Assembly: GCA_023653785.1 (NCBI GenBank)
Contig: JAMKCH010005461.1
Location: 119,218-183,217 of the forward strand
Direction of reading: 5' to 3'
DNA length: 64,000 nucleotides
Origin: Ophioderma brevispina
Taxonomy: Eukaryota > Echinodermata > Ophiuroidea > Amphilepidida > Ophiodermatidae
Position numbers and translations under genes: made by a program. Below the pieces are notes generated by a model. The model was given only the letters and a program-made list of their open reading frames with translations, was not told the DNA's origin and did no database searches. Below are positions 35,825 to 47,100 of the stretch, one piece after another. Every line of letters starts with the position of its first letter. The stretch's first letter is position 1.

Positions 35825-36299
35825 TTAAGACTAGGACAGAAAACTGATTGAACATGGGGCATCTGATTCACCCTAATGGAAAGCCTACGATGACATTACT
35901 CAAAACCTTTGGCATGGCTAGCCAGCCCTTTGGCAGCATTGAGAAAGACTCAACACCCTCGAAGATTGCGAGACTAATCACCTTGTACGATAAGATCAAG
36001 TCCCCTGGCCTGAGCTCTCGGCATTGAAGCAAGACAGAAGTTTTTACAGAAAAAAAATATCGATCGGTGACAGATTCCCACCAACACAACTTGGCACAAG
36101 GTGACAGATGTGTGCGGTACCGTTTGCTATCAATCGTACCGAAATGTTAAGATCTTGAAAAGAGCTAATCAAATGTGGTTGCTCAGGCGACTGTAGCACG
36201 TGCAAATGTGGACAGGACATCTTAAGTGATCAAAACCGTTGGGTTTGCGGTGTGCTAGAAGCTGCTAGTAAGCTCACGCCCATTGCAGCTATACTTACA

Positions 36300-37635
36300 T
36301 ATAGCTAAAGAATGAATTGTATACTAAACACTGAGCAACAGGAATCCTATGCTCACTCAGGAGCAGAGATGCTACTCCAATACAACTCAAAAATCCCGAA
36401 ACCTGTGAAAAACCTGAAAAGCGCGTAGAATCGTCCACGTAAGAGGACGCGTAAGTTTGCAAACAAAAAACCCCTGAGTTAAAGGTTTCCTGAAAAGTGG
36501 CATCTCTGAGAATGACCAAAGTAAATAGTACATACAGTAATACGATTTTATTCCAAAGATGAGTATTGAGATATTCCACAAATAGTAATCCATATTTGGA
36601 CAGCATTTGGCCGCCATTTTGGCTGCCATCTTTTACTTGAAGATAATAGTATAGACAATGTTTTCGTGGATGACATGTACAATGTTTTGAGGGTTTTTCC
36701 GATATCAATAATGAAATATAGCCAAGTTCAACGAGTCTTCTCTCAATTTCTCAAGTTTGCGGCCAATTTTGGGCGCCTTTTGAATTTCTGAAAAAAGGCA
36801 GCTATATGATTTGAAGTTTGCTTATTCAATTGGCCTGTCCAAAAACTATTACTAGACACCAAAAAGACACATTTGAATTAATATATATCAAAGATTGGTC
36901 AATTTTTACCCCCCCCACCCCGGGACCCCCAAGGGCCCCCCGGGGAGGGGCTCCCGACATATTGGAGATGGATCCTCGGATAGAATTGATAAATAGGTCA
37001 TCAGGAGTGTTTGGGCCAATTTGGTGATTTTGTCCACCGTGTAACGATAATTTGCATAAGCCACCCTACTAGTGAGCGAAGTGCTTTAATTATTCGACTG
37101 TCGTCTTTGAACCAAAGGCTGGCGAATCAAAATAGGATTTTCTTTTTTTTTTTTTTCTTTTTTTTTTTCCAATAGAAATAGATAGGGAAAATTCATGTGA
37201 TTATATTGGACTGACATAATATGAATATGAGTGTAGTCGAGGGACTTATCAACGGTATTTTGAACGTGGACCTAAGATTAATTTCAGGACTGAGAAGATC
37301 CCAGGGGAATTTTTCATGTGGATCTATATTTTGTATGCTGTCATTTTGAGTCTTCGATTGTGTGGACATATCATTGAACTGCAACGCTACTTTTATTTGG
37401 GGACATAAATGAACTGTAAGACTAAAATAGTAAATGTGTGTATCATCATATAAATTGTAATGTGTGGTTGCGGACATAACAAATTCTTAAACCAACGTTG
37501 ATTAAAATCATTAAAACAATGTTATATATAAAATTTGATCATTTGTGCACAAAGCCCATTGGTTTGTGTTTAAAGGGGATATCTGACCCTTGACGTCCAC
37601 GAGACATAATAACAATCTTTTATATTGCCAAATGT
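36300..37635. other. No gene recognised
   Basis: Overlapping minus-strand frames at 36295-36708 (137 codons) and 36387-36629 have no recognised domain. They cross a TTGGCCGCCATTTTGG core near 36608 like those in the 21-22 kb arrays. A C-rich and G-rich patch lies at 36909-36955, and a T-rich tract at 37140-37170. Confidence 0.45.
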
Positions 37636-38223
37636 TGTATGTATGTAGGTATGTAGGTATGTATGTATGTATGTATGTATGTTCGCGAGAAAAGGCTCCG
37701 TCAGGTCGATTCTATTGCGCCATATTCACGTGAAAAGGTGGTGAGGAATCGGGACGGGTAGCGCAATATTTGGACGAATCAGTCAGGAATGACTGAAAAA
37801 TCAACGAAAGTCTCGGTTGCTATGGTAAATTAGCCATTTGTTGTAGGGTTACTAACCAGCCGTATGACGTGGTGCTTGCGACGGGGTGGTACGCGTGCTC
37901 AACGGAGAATTACGCGTAAGAGCGCGTAGGCGTGTGCGTTGCGATGGGTGCGTTACGCGTGGCAACGGCGATTACGCGTAAGACCGCTATATGCTTTATG
38001 CGATACGCAAAAAAAACAGGCTCCTTATAGTGCAACCGGTGTGGGGAAAGAACGGCCAAGCACGTCATGTATTTTTTTTTGATTTTTTTTTTTTTCGTTT
38101 TGATTGTCCAGTGATGGATAACGGGTTACCCTACAGAGATTTGAGAAGAAGAAAACAGAATAAATACATGGAAAATACGGGATGAAAATATTGGACGTTT
38201 GAATATTTAGAAAATAGGAAATA

Positions 38224-39098
38224 AGGGTGAGTAAAAAAAAAACCTGGGACCCTGATTGTGTCAGCCATTTTGAACTTTAAGTACCCATATCTAACATGTT
38301 TGGTATCATCTGAACGCTTAGTTCATTATCTGTAATTTGCTGCAAAGATTCACATCGGTTAGGCAAAGGCCGAGCTACAGTCGTTTGAATCAAGTAGTCC
38401 CGTTTTCACTCTGTCACGGCATTAGATTGAAGTGAACGGCGTTCAGCGAAGCACACCAATGTCAGTGTCCAGAAGAAACCGGGCTATTTATGATGCACGA
38501 ATTAAATGCGACGCTATTTAACCCCACAAAATTCAGTCGCAAGTTACCACCGATGCCCTCTTAACACTGTTAAGGACACCTCATCACTCATTAAAGCATT
38601 GAAAAATAAAGTAACTTGATCTATGTATCAGTTTCTGGAGAACTTGAATGAATCATACCATATGAAGGACCAGACTACCGGTGACAACCTTTTCAGATTT
38701 AAAGTATGTCTATATTTGTAGACAAAAATGGCCAACATCTTAAAAAGAGTGTTTTGAAATAGAACTACCCATTATCACTGACCTTTACACCTTTAAGATT
38801 ACCACTATATTTCACATAAAAGGGACAAACCCTTATCAGCATTTTGGCGAGTCATTTGCTTAGTTGGCCACCGTGTATTTAAATGGGAATCCGTGGATAG
38901 GGGAAAAAACTGACTAACTTGATTCAAAAGACTGTAGTCGGTCTATAAACTTATCCGATTGGAATTATCTTTGCAGGCAAATTAAAGATAATGAAATTGG
39001 CTTTCCGATGACACCACAATATTGAGTAGTGTATGTTATTTAAAAATTCAAAAAATGGCGGATACAATCTGGGTCAAGTTTTTTTTTACTCACCCCTG
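38224..39098. mobile_element. Mariner-type non-autonomous element (875 bp) inside X copy A
   Basis: Inverted ends AGGGTGAGTAAAAAAAAAA (left) and CAGGGGTGAGTAAAAAAAAA (right, minus strand) continue for over 40 bases (ACCCTGATTGTGTC..GCCATTTT against ACCCAGATTGTATC..GCCATTTT). TA flanks lie at 38222-38223 and 39099-39100. X copy B has the uninterrupted target near 49033. No transposase frame. The left tip seems to lack CA relative to the right. Confidence 0.85.
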
Positions 39099-39783
39099 TA
39101 TATAGGCCTACGCCATAAGATATGCTGCAAACTACGAGGAATAAAAAATACGAATAAGGGATGTTATGACGTGACGGGGGGGGGGGGGGATTGGATATCT
39201 CGGGTTACCCCACGGAGTTTTGAGAAGAAAAAAAAAAATATACGGAAAATTACGGGATGAAAATTGACGCTTGAATATTCAGAAAATAGGAAATAAAAGG
39301 CTAAGCTACAGGAAATGCTGCAACCTACAATCGACAGGATTGCTAGAACTTATGGGAGTTTGAAGAGTTATGAGGAAAATATGTGAAAATACGGGATTTA
39401 GGCTTACCCCACGGGGAGTACTGTTGAGGGGAAAAGTACAAACACACGGAAACTTAATACGGTATAAATATTTGAGTTTCAGTGTTAATATTTGAAAAAA
39501 AAAATACGAGAAAAAATAAATATATTTTTTTTTTTTTTTTTTTTTAAAAAATTCATTCATTTGACGATTCTATAAAATCGGTAACTACATGGCTATAGGA
39601 TTTGATAGGATTACGGTCATTTGAGTTTAATTAAAAGTGTTACAAATACAAAATTTGCGACTCGGGGGAGTCCTATATTCAGGGTGACTGGTTTGGTTAC
39701 GGTGTCTTGGCCGATATGTTTCAACTTCTTGTCATCCCTTTCAGTGATCGCTTCATTTTCAGTGATCGCTTCATTCACTCAAA

Positions 39784-39821
39784 CTAGCGGGAGCCCGCGC
39801 TTAGCGCGGGCCTCCCGCTAG
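39784..39821. other. Terminal GC-rich hairpin of X copy A
   Basis: The outer arms CTAGCGGGA and TCCCGCTAG and inner arms CCCGCGC and GCGCGGG pair almost completely around a TTA loop. X copy B ends in the same structure with a few changes (49559-49596). Confidence 0.9.
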
Positions 39822-39837
39822 CCTTACTATAATTTGG

Positions 39838-40302
39838 CTAAACTGTGTGTGTGTAATGGTATGCGTGATGTTCGCGTAAAGGCTCCGTTCAGTTTCGATT
39901 TCATATTGTGCCAAATTCACGGAACGGTGGCGTGAGGATACCGGACGGGTTTAGCGCATATATTGGACGAAATCCGTTCAGAATTACTGGAAAATCAACG
40001 AAAATGTTGCTTCTGGTTGCTATGATAGATTACCATTTGTTTGTATCGCGTTACTAAGCGCGCGTATGCGTGGTGCTTTGCGACGGGTGGTTACGCGTGG
40101 CAACCATTTGTTTGTACCGTTACTAAGCGGCGCTAATGCTTGGAGCTTTGACGGTTGTTAGCGTGCCAATGGCGGTTACGCGTAATACGCTATATGCTGT
40201 ACGCACCATAACTTACAGGCAGTGCCAACGTTGTGTGGAAAGTAAGAAATGTTAGGTTATTTCGCTTTGCTTGTCGTATTTATGGATAACGATTTACATA
40301 GA
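39838..40302 (+). mobile_element. Repeat X, copy B, left part
   Basis: Follows copy A head to tail. It has a short (GT)n start, TTCGCGTAAAGGCTCCGTTC (39871), the GACGGGTGGTTACGCGTGG zone, and TTTATGGATAACGATTTACA at the junction. Up to here it matches 37660-38125 of copy A. Homology then stops, where the large inverted-repeat block begins, and resumes at 48917. Confidence 0.85.
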
Positions 40303-40920
40303 GCAAACGCATAGTGCATGCGCGAACCGGGAATTTTGAAATCCCGGAAGTGGATGTTTTGAAACGTAAACAAAGCAAAAAAGTTTCTAACTACTGGCTA
40401 AGCCGAAATATCGCACCTTATTAGTGTTTGAAGCACGATCGAACGAAGTAAGGGTGAAAATAGAAACATACATGTTTATAGCTGGCTGTGTGCAAATTTA
40501 GTTACACGGCGAAGTTGTGTGAAATAATAAGAAGAATGTTTTTATACCATGTCTTACAGTTGAAAAGTGTCGAACAAAGTGCAAAATTTTTCGTCTTTCA
40601 ATTTTGAACAGAAAATCGCAAATCTCAAGCCATTTTTTGGAAATTTGGGCTTCAAAATTATAGACTACAATGCTACCATTGTGCTTTTAACGTAAACCTC
40701 GTGCAACAGTAGGCCTTGCATTTTTTAATGAGAAGTTCTGGATCAAAAATTGATGATGGCCGATCTGCCAGGCATTTGTAAGTGCACAACACGGTCCGCG
40801 CTATACGTGTTTGATATGGAACACTGCCTGTCATTCGGCCATCTCCGCTATCTACTGCTGATATGGAATTGATAACTGACTTCGAAGGCATTCTTCTTTG
40901 TACCATTCAAAAAGTGGAAA
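40303..40920 (+). repeat. Left inverted-repeat arm of the 8.6 kb element
   Basis: Matches 48220-48916 in inverted orientation through landmarks GGCTAAGCCGAAA, GTTACACG, AATGTTTTTATA, GTGCAAAATTTTTCG, AATTTGGGCTTCAAAA, ACCTCGTG, GAGAAGTT, TGGCCG/GGCCG, CTATACGT, GGAATTG and AGGGCATTCTT or AAGGCATTCTT. Near the tip, CCGGG-AATTTTGAAAT-CCCGG (40327-40347) is palindromic. A minus-strand frame reads KPGLFDEFPLFEWYKEECL near 40880-40945. It looks protein-like but is short and not recognised. Confidence 0.8.
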
Positions 40921-41031
40921 TTCATCAAAAAGCCCAGGTTTGACTACCCGGGGTTTGGCTAGAATGTCTAATTAGAGGCTAATACTAGCCTCACCTTCAG
41001 CTAACTTCAAGTATAAAACTTTTAAGTTTAA

Positions 41032-41375
41032 CGGTGCAACGAGAGATTTTGAGGCACCCAATATTGTGTCATAATAGTAATTTCTTAGAGATTAGCCACC
41101 CTATAGAGTTCATACCTTGTATTATGGCTACAGAAATGTTCTTAAAAGAGAGAAAAGGTGATTTTGATTTGCTTCTTTTTCAATATAAAACATAATCGAA
41201 TTTCGTATTTTCTCCTAAAAGAATTCGAATTATTACAATTTTTGGACAAAGAAACATTCCTCCGCTAAACTCCTTTCATATGGGGATATTTTTGATGAAA
41301 TCTTTTACATCAGACAAAATCAGTACTTTCATTGTTTTTAGGGACACCTTGCATGTGAAATCTCTCGTTGCACCC
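41032..41375 (-). mobile_element. MITE, GGTGCAACGAGAG family, copy 3
   Basis: Ends CGGTGCAACGAGAG and CTCTCGTTGCACCC with TTAA on both sides (41028-41031 and 41376-41379). This is the best-preserved copy and it fixes the target as TTAA. The interior is in reverse orientation to the other three copies (AAGAAACATT, TTTGATTTGCTT). It sits inside the 8.6 kb element and so is younger than that element's insertion, or travelled with it. Confidence 0.85.
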
Positions 41376-41379
41376 TTAA

Positions 41380-42308
41380 GCCTGGTAGGTTCTAGTCTGT
41401 CGATTGGAACTTTCGATGCTATAGTAAGCATAGTGACACACCCGAAACATAGTTTACTACAGGAGGACTATCCAATCCATGGCCCGGTCCAAATACCTTT
41501 GCTTTGACGTCTATTTGCAGTTAACTATGGTAACAGGGACCCTTTATAACTGTCCTGGGCGTGCTGGGATTGCCCTAGCTTGACAAGTCCTAGCCCGGGG
41601 CGGGGCGACTGCCCATATGGAGTGCCCAGTAGAGTAACCTCGAACTAGGATTTCCCACGTGATACTTGAAGTAAAAAGTGAATATGGTGTTAACCCAAAT
41701 CATTGGGGTTTGCCACAGTCAACCTGGGTCACTAACGGCCACATCCACCAGCAGGGCTAATTATTGAACAAAGTCTAGGCTGATGCAACGTAGTAGTGAG
41801 GTTAGTAGTATCAGTGTCGAACATAAGGGAACCTAAACATTTAGAAGTGGCTGATGTACTAGCTAAGTCTAGGTGGCTAGTGTAAAAGTGCAAGCTCTAA
41901 AAGCGGCCATGTGGGTGAACATAATCGGGGGCGGGCAGTACCAATCACAACGAAAGGATACACTGCAGATGCGCATGGGTTTTACAGGTTTGGTTTTGAG
42001 GGTTGCCAATTCAGGCCGGATGCGAATACCAACATACATGTTTATTATTCCAAGTTGAGCTGCCATTTCACTATAAGCGGTTTGGCGCTTTCCGCGATTT
42101 CAACATTCTGACCGTCGAGGACCGTATGCTACTAGTAATAGGTTCTAAAGCAAGCGCATACTCGTCTCACACCCAGGTCTAATGTACAGCCTAGGCTGGT
42201 GCCTGCTGTTTACTATAGTGCTTTAGCTCGCATGAATCGTGACTTCACACACATCAGGCAATTTCTTGTACGCATCCTTTTAGTCCACGGCTCGTAATTT
42301 AAAGCTCG
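41380..42308. other. No gene recognised, inside the 8.6 kb element
   Basis: Three short frames overlap at 41869-42111 on both strands with no recognised domain. The motif CCTAGGCT and relatives recur from here to about 47700. Confidence 0.4.
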
Positions 42309-44177
42309 CCACTTGATCTCGCACTAACTTGCTGAATCGAGGAAGAACCAATAACTACATGGCAGCATCAGTGCATACGAGCCTAACATGCATCTGGGGT
42401 TAATTTCCGGCAGCCTAGGCTGAGTCAAAATGCCTATTCATAATAGGTTGTCTAGCAACGTTCATTACTCATTAAAAAAGTCTTGCTAGTCTAAATTAAA
42501 AAGGGGTTCGCGTATTCATAAATTAAAAAGGGGTTCGCTAGTCATTGGAAAAGGGTTCGCTAGTCAAAATTGAAAAGGGCTGACTAATCATAAATTTTAA
42601 ATTTAACCATAAATCGATTGTTTTTTTTCTGTTCGCACAAGTCAAGTAAGACACCCTTTTCGTGTGGTGCGATGGACGGGCAGAAATTCGGTGTTTCCAG
42701 CACTGCCTTTAATTATAATCAGGGATCCTTGATTCTGATAGCAAAACCCCTCCTTTTATGATGAATACACAATTTTGAGCATTAACATTCACATTATAGC
42801 TTAATAACAATTACCTGTACACAACTGTGCAAAAATTTGAAAATTGCCGCCTTCTTAAAAAGCGTCGTTATTGCTTTGAGGAATTTTGCCGTGCCCCACA
42901 TATGGCAAAACAGTCAACATTTGGGAAAAGGTCCACTTTTGCAAAGTCTACCCCTCCAGAAATTCTAGCTGTGGGCCTTGTTGAAAATGACAAAAGTCAC
43001 CTCTGGATTCCAAACTTCTTCTCTTCACTGGTTATGTGTTGCATGGATAACACAAAATGAAGACTTTTATATACTAGTGGGCCTAATGTGCAAGTCTTGC
43101 TGTTCTCCGAGGATAGTTTGACCAGATTGTAGTGTTAATCTTGCACAAAAAAAAAAAAAAAAAAAACCACTTGATATCGCACTTACGTTGCTGAATCGAG
43201 GAAGATCAATAAACTACATGGCAGCATCAGTGCATACTAGCCTAACATGCATCTGGGGTTAATGTCCCAGCCTAGGCTGAGTCAAAAATGCCTAGTCATA
43301 ATAGGTTTGCTAGTCAACGTTCATTAATCATTAAAAAGAGTTTGCTAGTCATAAATTAAAAAGGGGTTCGCTAGTCATAAATTAAAAAGGGGTTCGCTAG
43401 TCATTGGAAAAGGGTTCGCTAGTCAAAATTGAAAAGGGCTGACTAATCATAAATTTTAAATTTAACCATAAATCGATTGTTTTTTTTCTGTTAGTTCGCA
43501 CAAGTCAAGTAAGACACCCTTTTCGTGTGGTGCGATGGACGGGCAAAAATTCGGTGTTTCCAGCACTGCCTTTAATTATAATCAGGGATCCTCGATTCTG
43601 ATAGCAAAACCCCTCCTTTTATGATGAATACACAATTTTGAGCATTAACATTCACATTATATAGCTTAATAACAATTACCTGTACACAACTGTGCAAAAA
43701 TTTGAAAATTGCCGCCTTCGTAAAAAGCGTCGTTATTGCTTTGAGGAATTTTGTAATTTGCTGAATGAAATTTGCCTGTGTCACTTTAAAGGAACAAGCC
43801 ATGCAACTTTGTTGATAGTATGCTGTAAACCATGCTGCTTTCAAGTGCAGTAAGCAAGAAAATATAAGGATTTTTAATGAAAAAGGTTGAAATTTTGGTC
43901 AAAAGTTTCACTTTTGCCGTGCCCCACATATGGCAAAACAGTCAACATTTGGGAAAAGGTCCACTTTTGCAAAGTCTACCCCTCCAGAAATTCTAGCTGT
44001 GGGCCTTGTTGAAAATGACAAAAGTCACCTCTGGATTCCAAACTTCTTCTCTTCACTGGTTATGTGTTGCATGGATAACACAAAATGAAGACTTTTATAT
44101 ACTAGTGGGCCTAATGTGCAAGTCTTGCTGTTCTCCGAGGATAGTTTGACCAGATTGTATGGTTTAAATCTTGCACA
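42309..44177 (+). repeat. Tandem duplication, 858 bp period
   Basis: Copy 1 (42309-43146) and copy 2 (43167-44177) are nearly identical. Shared landmarks are CCACTTGAT.TCGCACT, GTGTGGTGCGATGGACGGGC, GCCGTGCCCCACATATGGCA and ACTTTTATATACTAGTGGGC. A run of 20 A (43147-43166) lies exactly at the junction. Copy 2 has 163 bases (43754-43916) that copy 1 lacks, bounded by the direct repeat TTTTG. Each copy has a ~26 bp minisatellite with core GCTAGTCATAAATTAAAAAG. The open frames (42827-43060, 43572-43844) are incidental. Confidence 0.9.
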
Positions 44178-47100
44178 AGGTTGCCCCCGGGGGTATGCCT
44201 ACTTCTAGTGAAGTGTTTTGTAGGGTGTTGTTTTGTACAATTCTGTTCACTTGGCATGTTAAATGACTTTTTGGGGGATTGGGGCATGCCACACAGACTC
44301 GGGGCACATAAGCTAAAACGCCCAAATTGAGTTAAATCCAGAGTAGTACCATTTTTTAAAGTGCCAAGTTTTTTGTTGTGTTTTGTGTGCACTTTAGTGA
44401 TTTATTGATTTTAGAAACTAGAGTATTTGTCTCATGAAATTACCCTTTTACTTGATCTTTTCTGTGGTTCAGGCACATAACCCCAACTTAAATTAACAAA
44501 ATACATGCACTATTTGCAGTATACACTGTTTTGTTTGAAGTTGGGTAAATGTCTGTGAATAGGAGCTCTGGCTGTTTAGCATTTTCTTTTCATTTTGGTG
44601 TTTCCCATATTAAAACTATGAAACCTTTAGAACCCCAATGCTGTTTTGTATGTTCCGTAAATTACACTTTGTTACATCTTTAGAAGGGCCTTATTTACTT
44701 TACGCACACAAAATTCAGATGCCATTTCAATTCAGCCTAGCTAATTAGTGAGTTAAATTTGCTGTTTTGAAATTTATTTTGGTTTGTTAGAGTTGATAAT
44801 GAAAAACGAAAAAAGGATCATCACACTGAATAGGTTCCACGTCTTTTAACCACTGAATCTGTTTTTATTTTCCCGTTTATTTCTTCAAAGGATAAATGAA
44901 TAACTCATGGAGATCAGCCGTGGCTTGAATTCTCAAATTCTCTGCAACCTGCTCAATTATGTTATCCTTTTCTTCTCATTGATGTGGGGCTTTGTATGTG
45001 CAGTCTGTGCACAAGTAGACCAGACAATCACAGACCAACTTAGTTTGGCACAATCCTTCAGTTCTTCTTCATTAATTTTGTGCCACACACACACTATGTA
45101 TTACGCCAAGACTTAGTATATTTTGGATGGCACGCTTGAAAGAAACCTGATGGTATAACGACCCAAATAACACATGAGGTTTTCAGGGAGGCTGGAGCTA
45201 CTAGGCCCTGACGGGGTCCATGGGAAGAGCCCCAGTGTTGGTCCGGGGAAATGCCTGCTGTTTTTCTTTTTTCATTTTTTTTGGTGCAATTTTATCCTTT
45301 ATTTTCATTCAATGTCCCACTCTTTTGTTCCATTTTAGACCCCCGGGCTGCTTGCACTTCTTCCTCCGACCCAGCTGGCTCCGTGCATGTAAAGTGGCCA
45401 ACAATTTGGTCTGTGATTGTAGATTGGCTTAATTATGCAGAACTGACTAGAAAAGATTGATTTGTATCATTTCCAAAAATTTTCATGATACCCGGACACA
45501 AGTAGGCATATCCCACTGTGTAAAAATGTAATAGTGGCATATTACCAAAAACCATTTGTGAAAAGGTAAAGGTGCAGTGATCCACAACCTTGATCCCCCC
45601 ACACTTAATTTTAAAAAAGTTGAAAATTGTTTTTTATATCATCTGAAGCTGAACTGTTAGTTATTAATCCATGTGTAGGCCTACACGTAGGGCAAATTCA
45701 GGCGGATCGGGAAAATTGGCAAGTTGGATTTTCTGTCTGTAAAACGAACAGCAATGACAGCACAGTGGCCCAAGGGGAACCACGGAAAACAAGAATTTGG
45801 TTCATAACAAAACTGCAAGACCAAAATCAACAAACAAAACTTTTCTCAACGATGTCTAATAAACATGAATAGAACAGGAAGGCTGGAATCATGAAATGCA
45901 CATTTCACATCGATGGCTGATGTACTAGCTACGCTGATGCTACTAGCTTGTGGTTATCCTTTATTTAGGTAAAACTGCAATTTTTCCCCCATAGTGTTTC
46001 ATGATCGTATTACAATTAGAACATATGTCCACCTTAATAGAGTATTGTGTGTATTTTAAAAACTGTAAAAGTGATGGTGTTGTCAGCTTTCACATTACCA
46101 ATTTCAGATTACATCTTTAAAAATAAAAAATACATGCAACATTGCACAGGTGTGAAATTTACATCACAGCCTGATGTAAACATGCTACTAAAATTCATTT
46201 CAACTGGGTAGCGTTTAGAGGCTTTGACAGTCAGCTCCAATTTTATTATTGTCAACATCCAATTACATTCTAGAAAAAGCTAAAAGTGAATTTTTCATTT
46301 TCATGAACATGCACTTTGGCAAGGAGGATACAAAAGGTACTTGCACAGAGATACGTGACAGGCCACCTGTGTGCACCTGGTAATTCGAAGCCTGTGTGGT
46401 TGTATGCCAGGCTTTTTAATGGCTTAAAATGTTGTTTGTGGCTGTTTTGTGATTCAATCACATTTTGTTATCTAGGTAACAGCCAGAGCTACTTAGCATA
46501 GACTGAGGCTTCAGCCTAGGGGTCCTTGTTTTTCTTTCCCAGTCAAATGTTGCCCAGTCCTAGGTTTAGTCATATCAGAAAAAGGTTTTGCTAGCCATAT
46601 AAAAAAGGGTTTGCTAGTCATATAAAAAATCCTAGTCATAAGGGGTTAGTGTGGGTTAATTTAATTTATGACTATTGAACCCTTTTTCAATTATTACTAG
46701 CGAAACCCCTTTTTAATTTAGGCCCTATGAACCTGCGATTTTTTCCTTAAGACCACTTCAGTGATTTATCCGAAAGAACAAAATATTTGAAATTTGCAGG
46801 AATAGCTTAAAAGTGAAGGACAAGCCTGTATAATTCTCATAAGTTACTTTCCAACTGACGAATTGACAGAAAGGAAAAGAAACGGCAGTTGTTCACGACA
46901 AATAACTCCATTCAATTACGTGTTGTAGGAAGTGTCCGAACGGACACCTTAATGCCTAAAATATCAGATTTTGTCCCTATTAGGGTGCTTCTGGGCCTAT
47001 CATTTGTAGGGTAAGTTTAGGATACCTATACTTTTTATTTTTTACATTTTACTCTTTTTTGATTTTGATGATTTTTCGATTTTCTGATTTAGCAAATCAC

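Larger units (their letters stand above)
33770..36290 (+). pseudogene. Relic of a transposon-like protein gene (EADTR...TDVV...GCD family), interrupted
   Basis: In shifting plus-strand frames the order is: LGKLHLPNTKSDLL (near 33865-33905), VLDGAVIVHCQP and FNDYADKVF (33960-34045), GEKRGKAIRRKL (34130-34165), SNHEQADTRVVVHV (34340-34390), TDVVGIFYD (34440-34465), IWVAFSMGTNYRFYSI (34490-34535), ALPVFHVFKGCDS (34575-34615), then after a 1.19 kb insert the cysteine cluster IKCGCSGDCSTCKCGQD (36165-36220). I recall this order from a repetitive, uncharacterised protein found in many copies in corals, lancelets and hemichordates. The acidic EADTR and TDVV motifs resemble a PIN/XPG-like nuclease fold, but that is an inference. 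Stops and frameshifts show it is dead. A second possible C-terminal relic lies at 20290-20586. Confidence 0.7.
37636..39821 (+). mobile_element. Repeat X, copy A (Helitron-like candidate, non-autonomous)
   Basis: Starts with a (GTAT)n microsatellite (37636-37681), then TTCGCG..AAAGGCTCCGTCAG, a CpG-rich zone with repeated TTACGCGT (37880-37985), and about three ~200 bp subrepeats marked by GGGTTACCCYAC and TACGGGATGAAAAT (38123, 39192, 39405). It ends with TTTCAGTGATCGCTTCATT and a GC-rich hairpin closed by CTAG (39784-39821). Without the 875 bp insertion it is about 1.3 kb. A 3' hairpin with a CTAG end, a microsatellite and no coding capacity are features of non-autonomous Helitron or Helentron elements. 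That assignment is inferred. Confidence 0.65.

Noticed and set aside
42309..44177. CRISPR array from regularly repeated GCTAGTCAT units
   Set aside because: Units are contiguous with no unique spacers and the DNA is eukaryotic.
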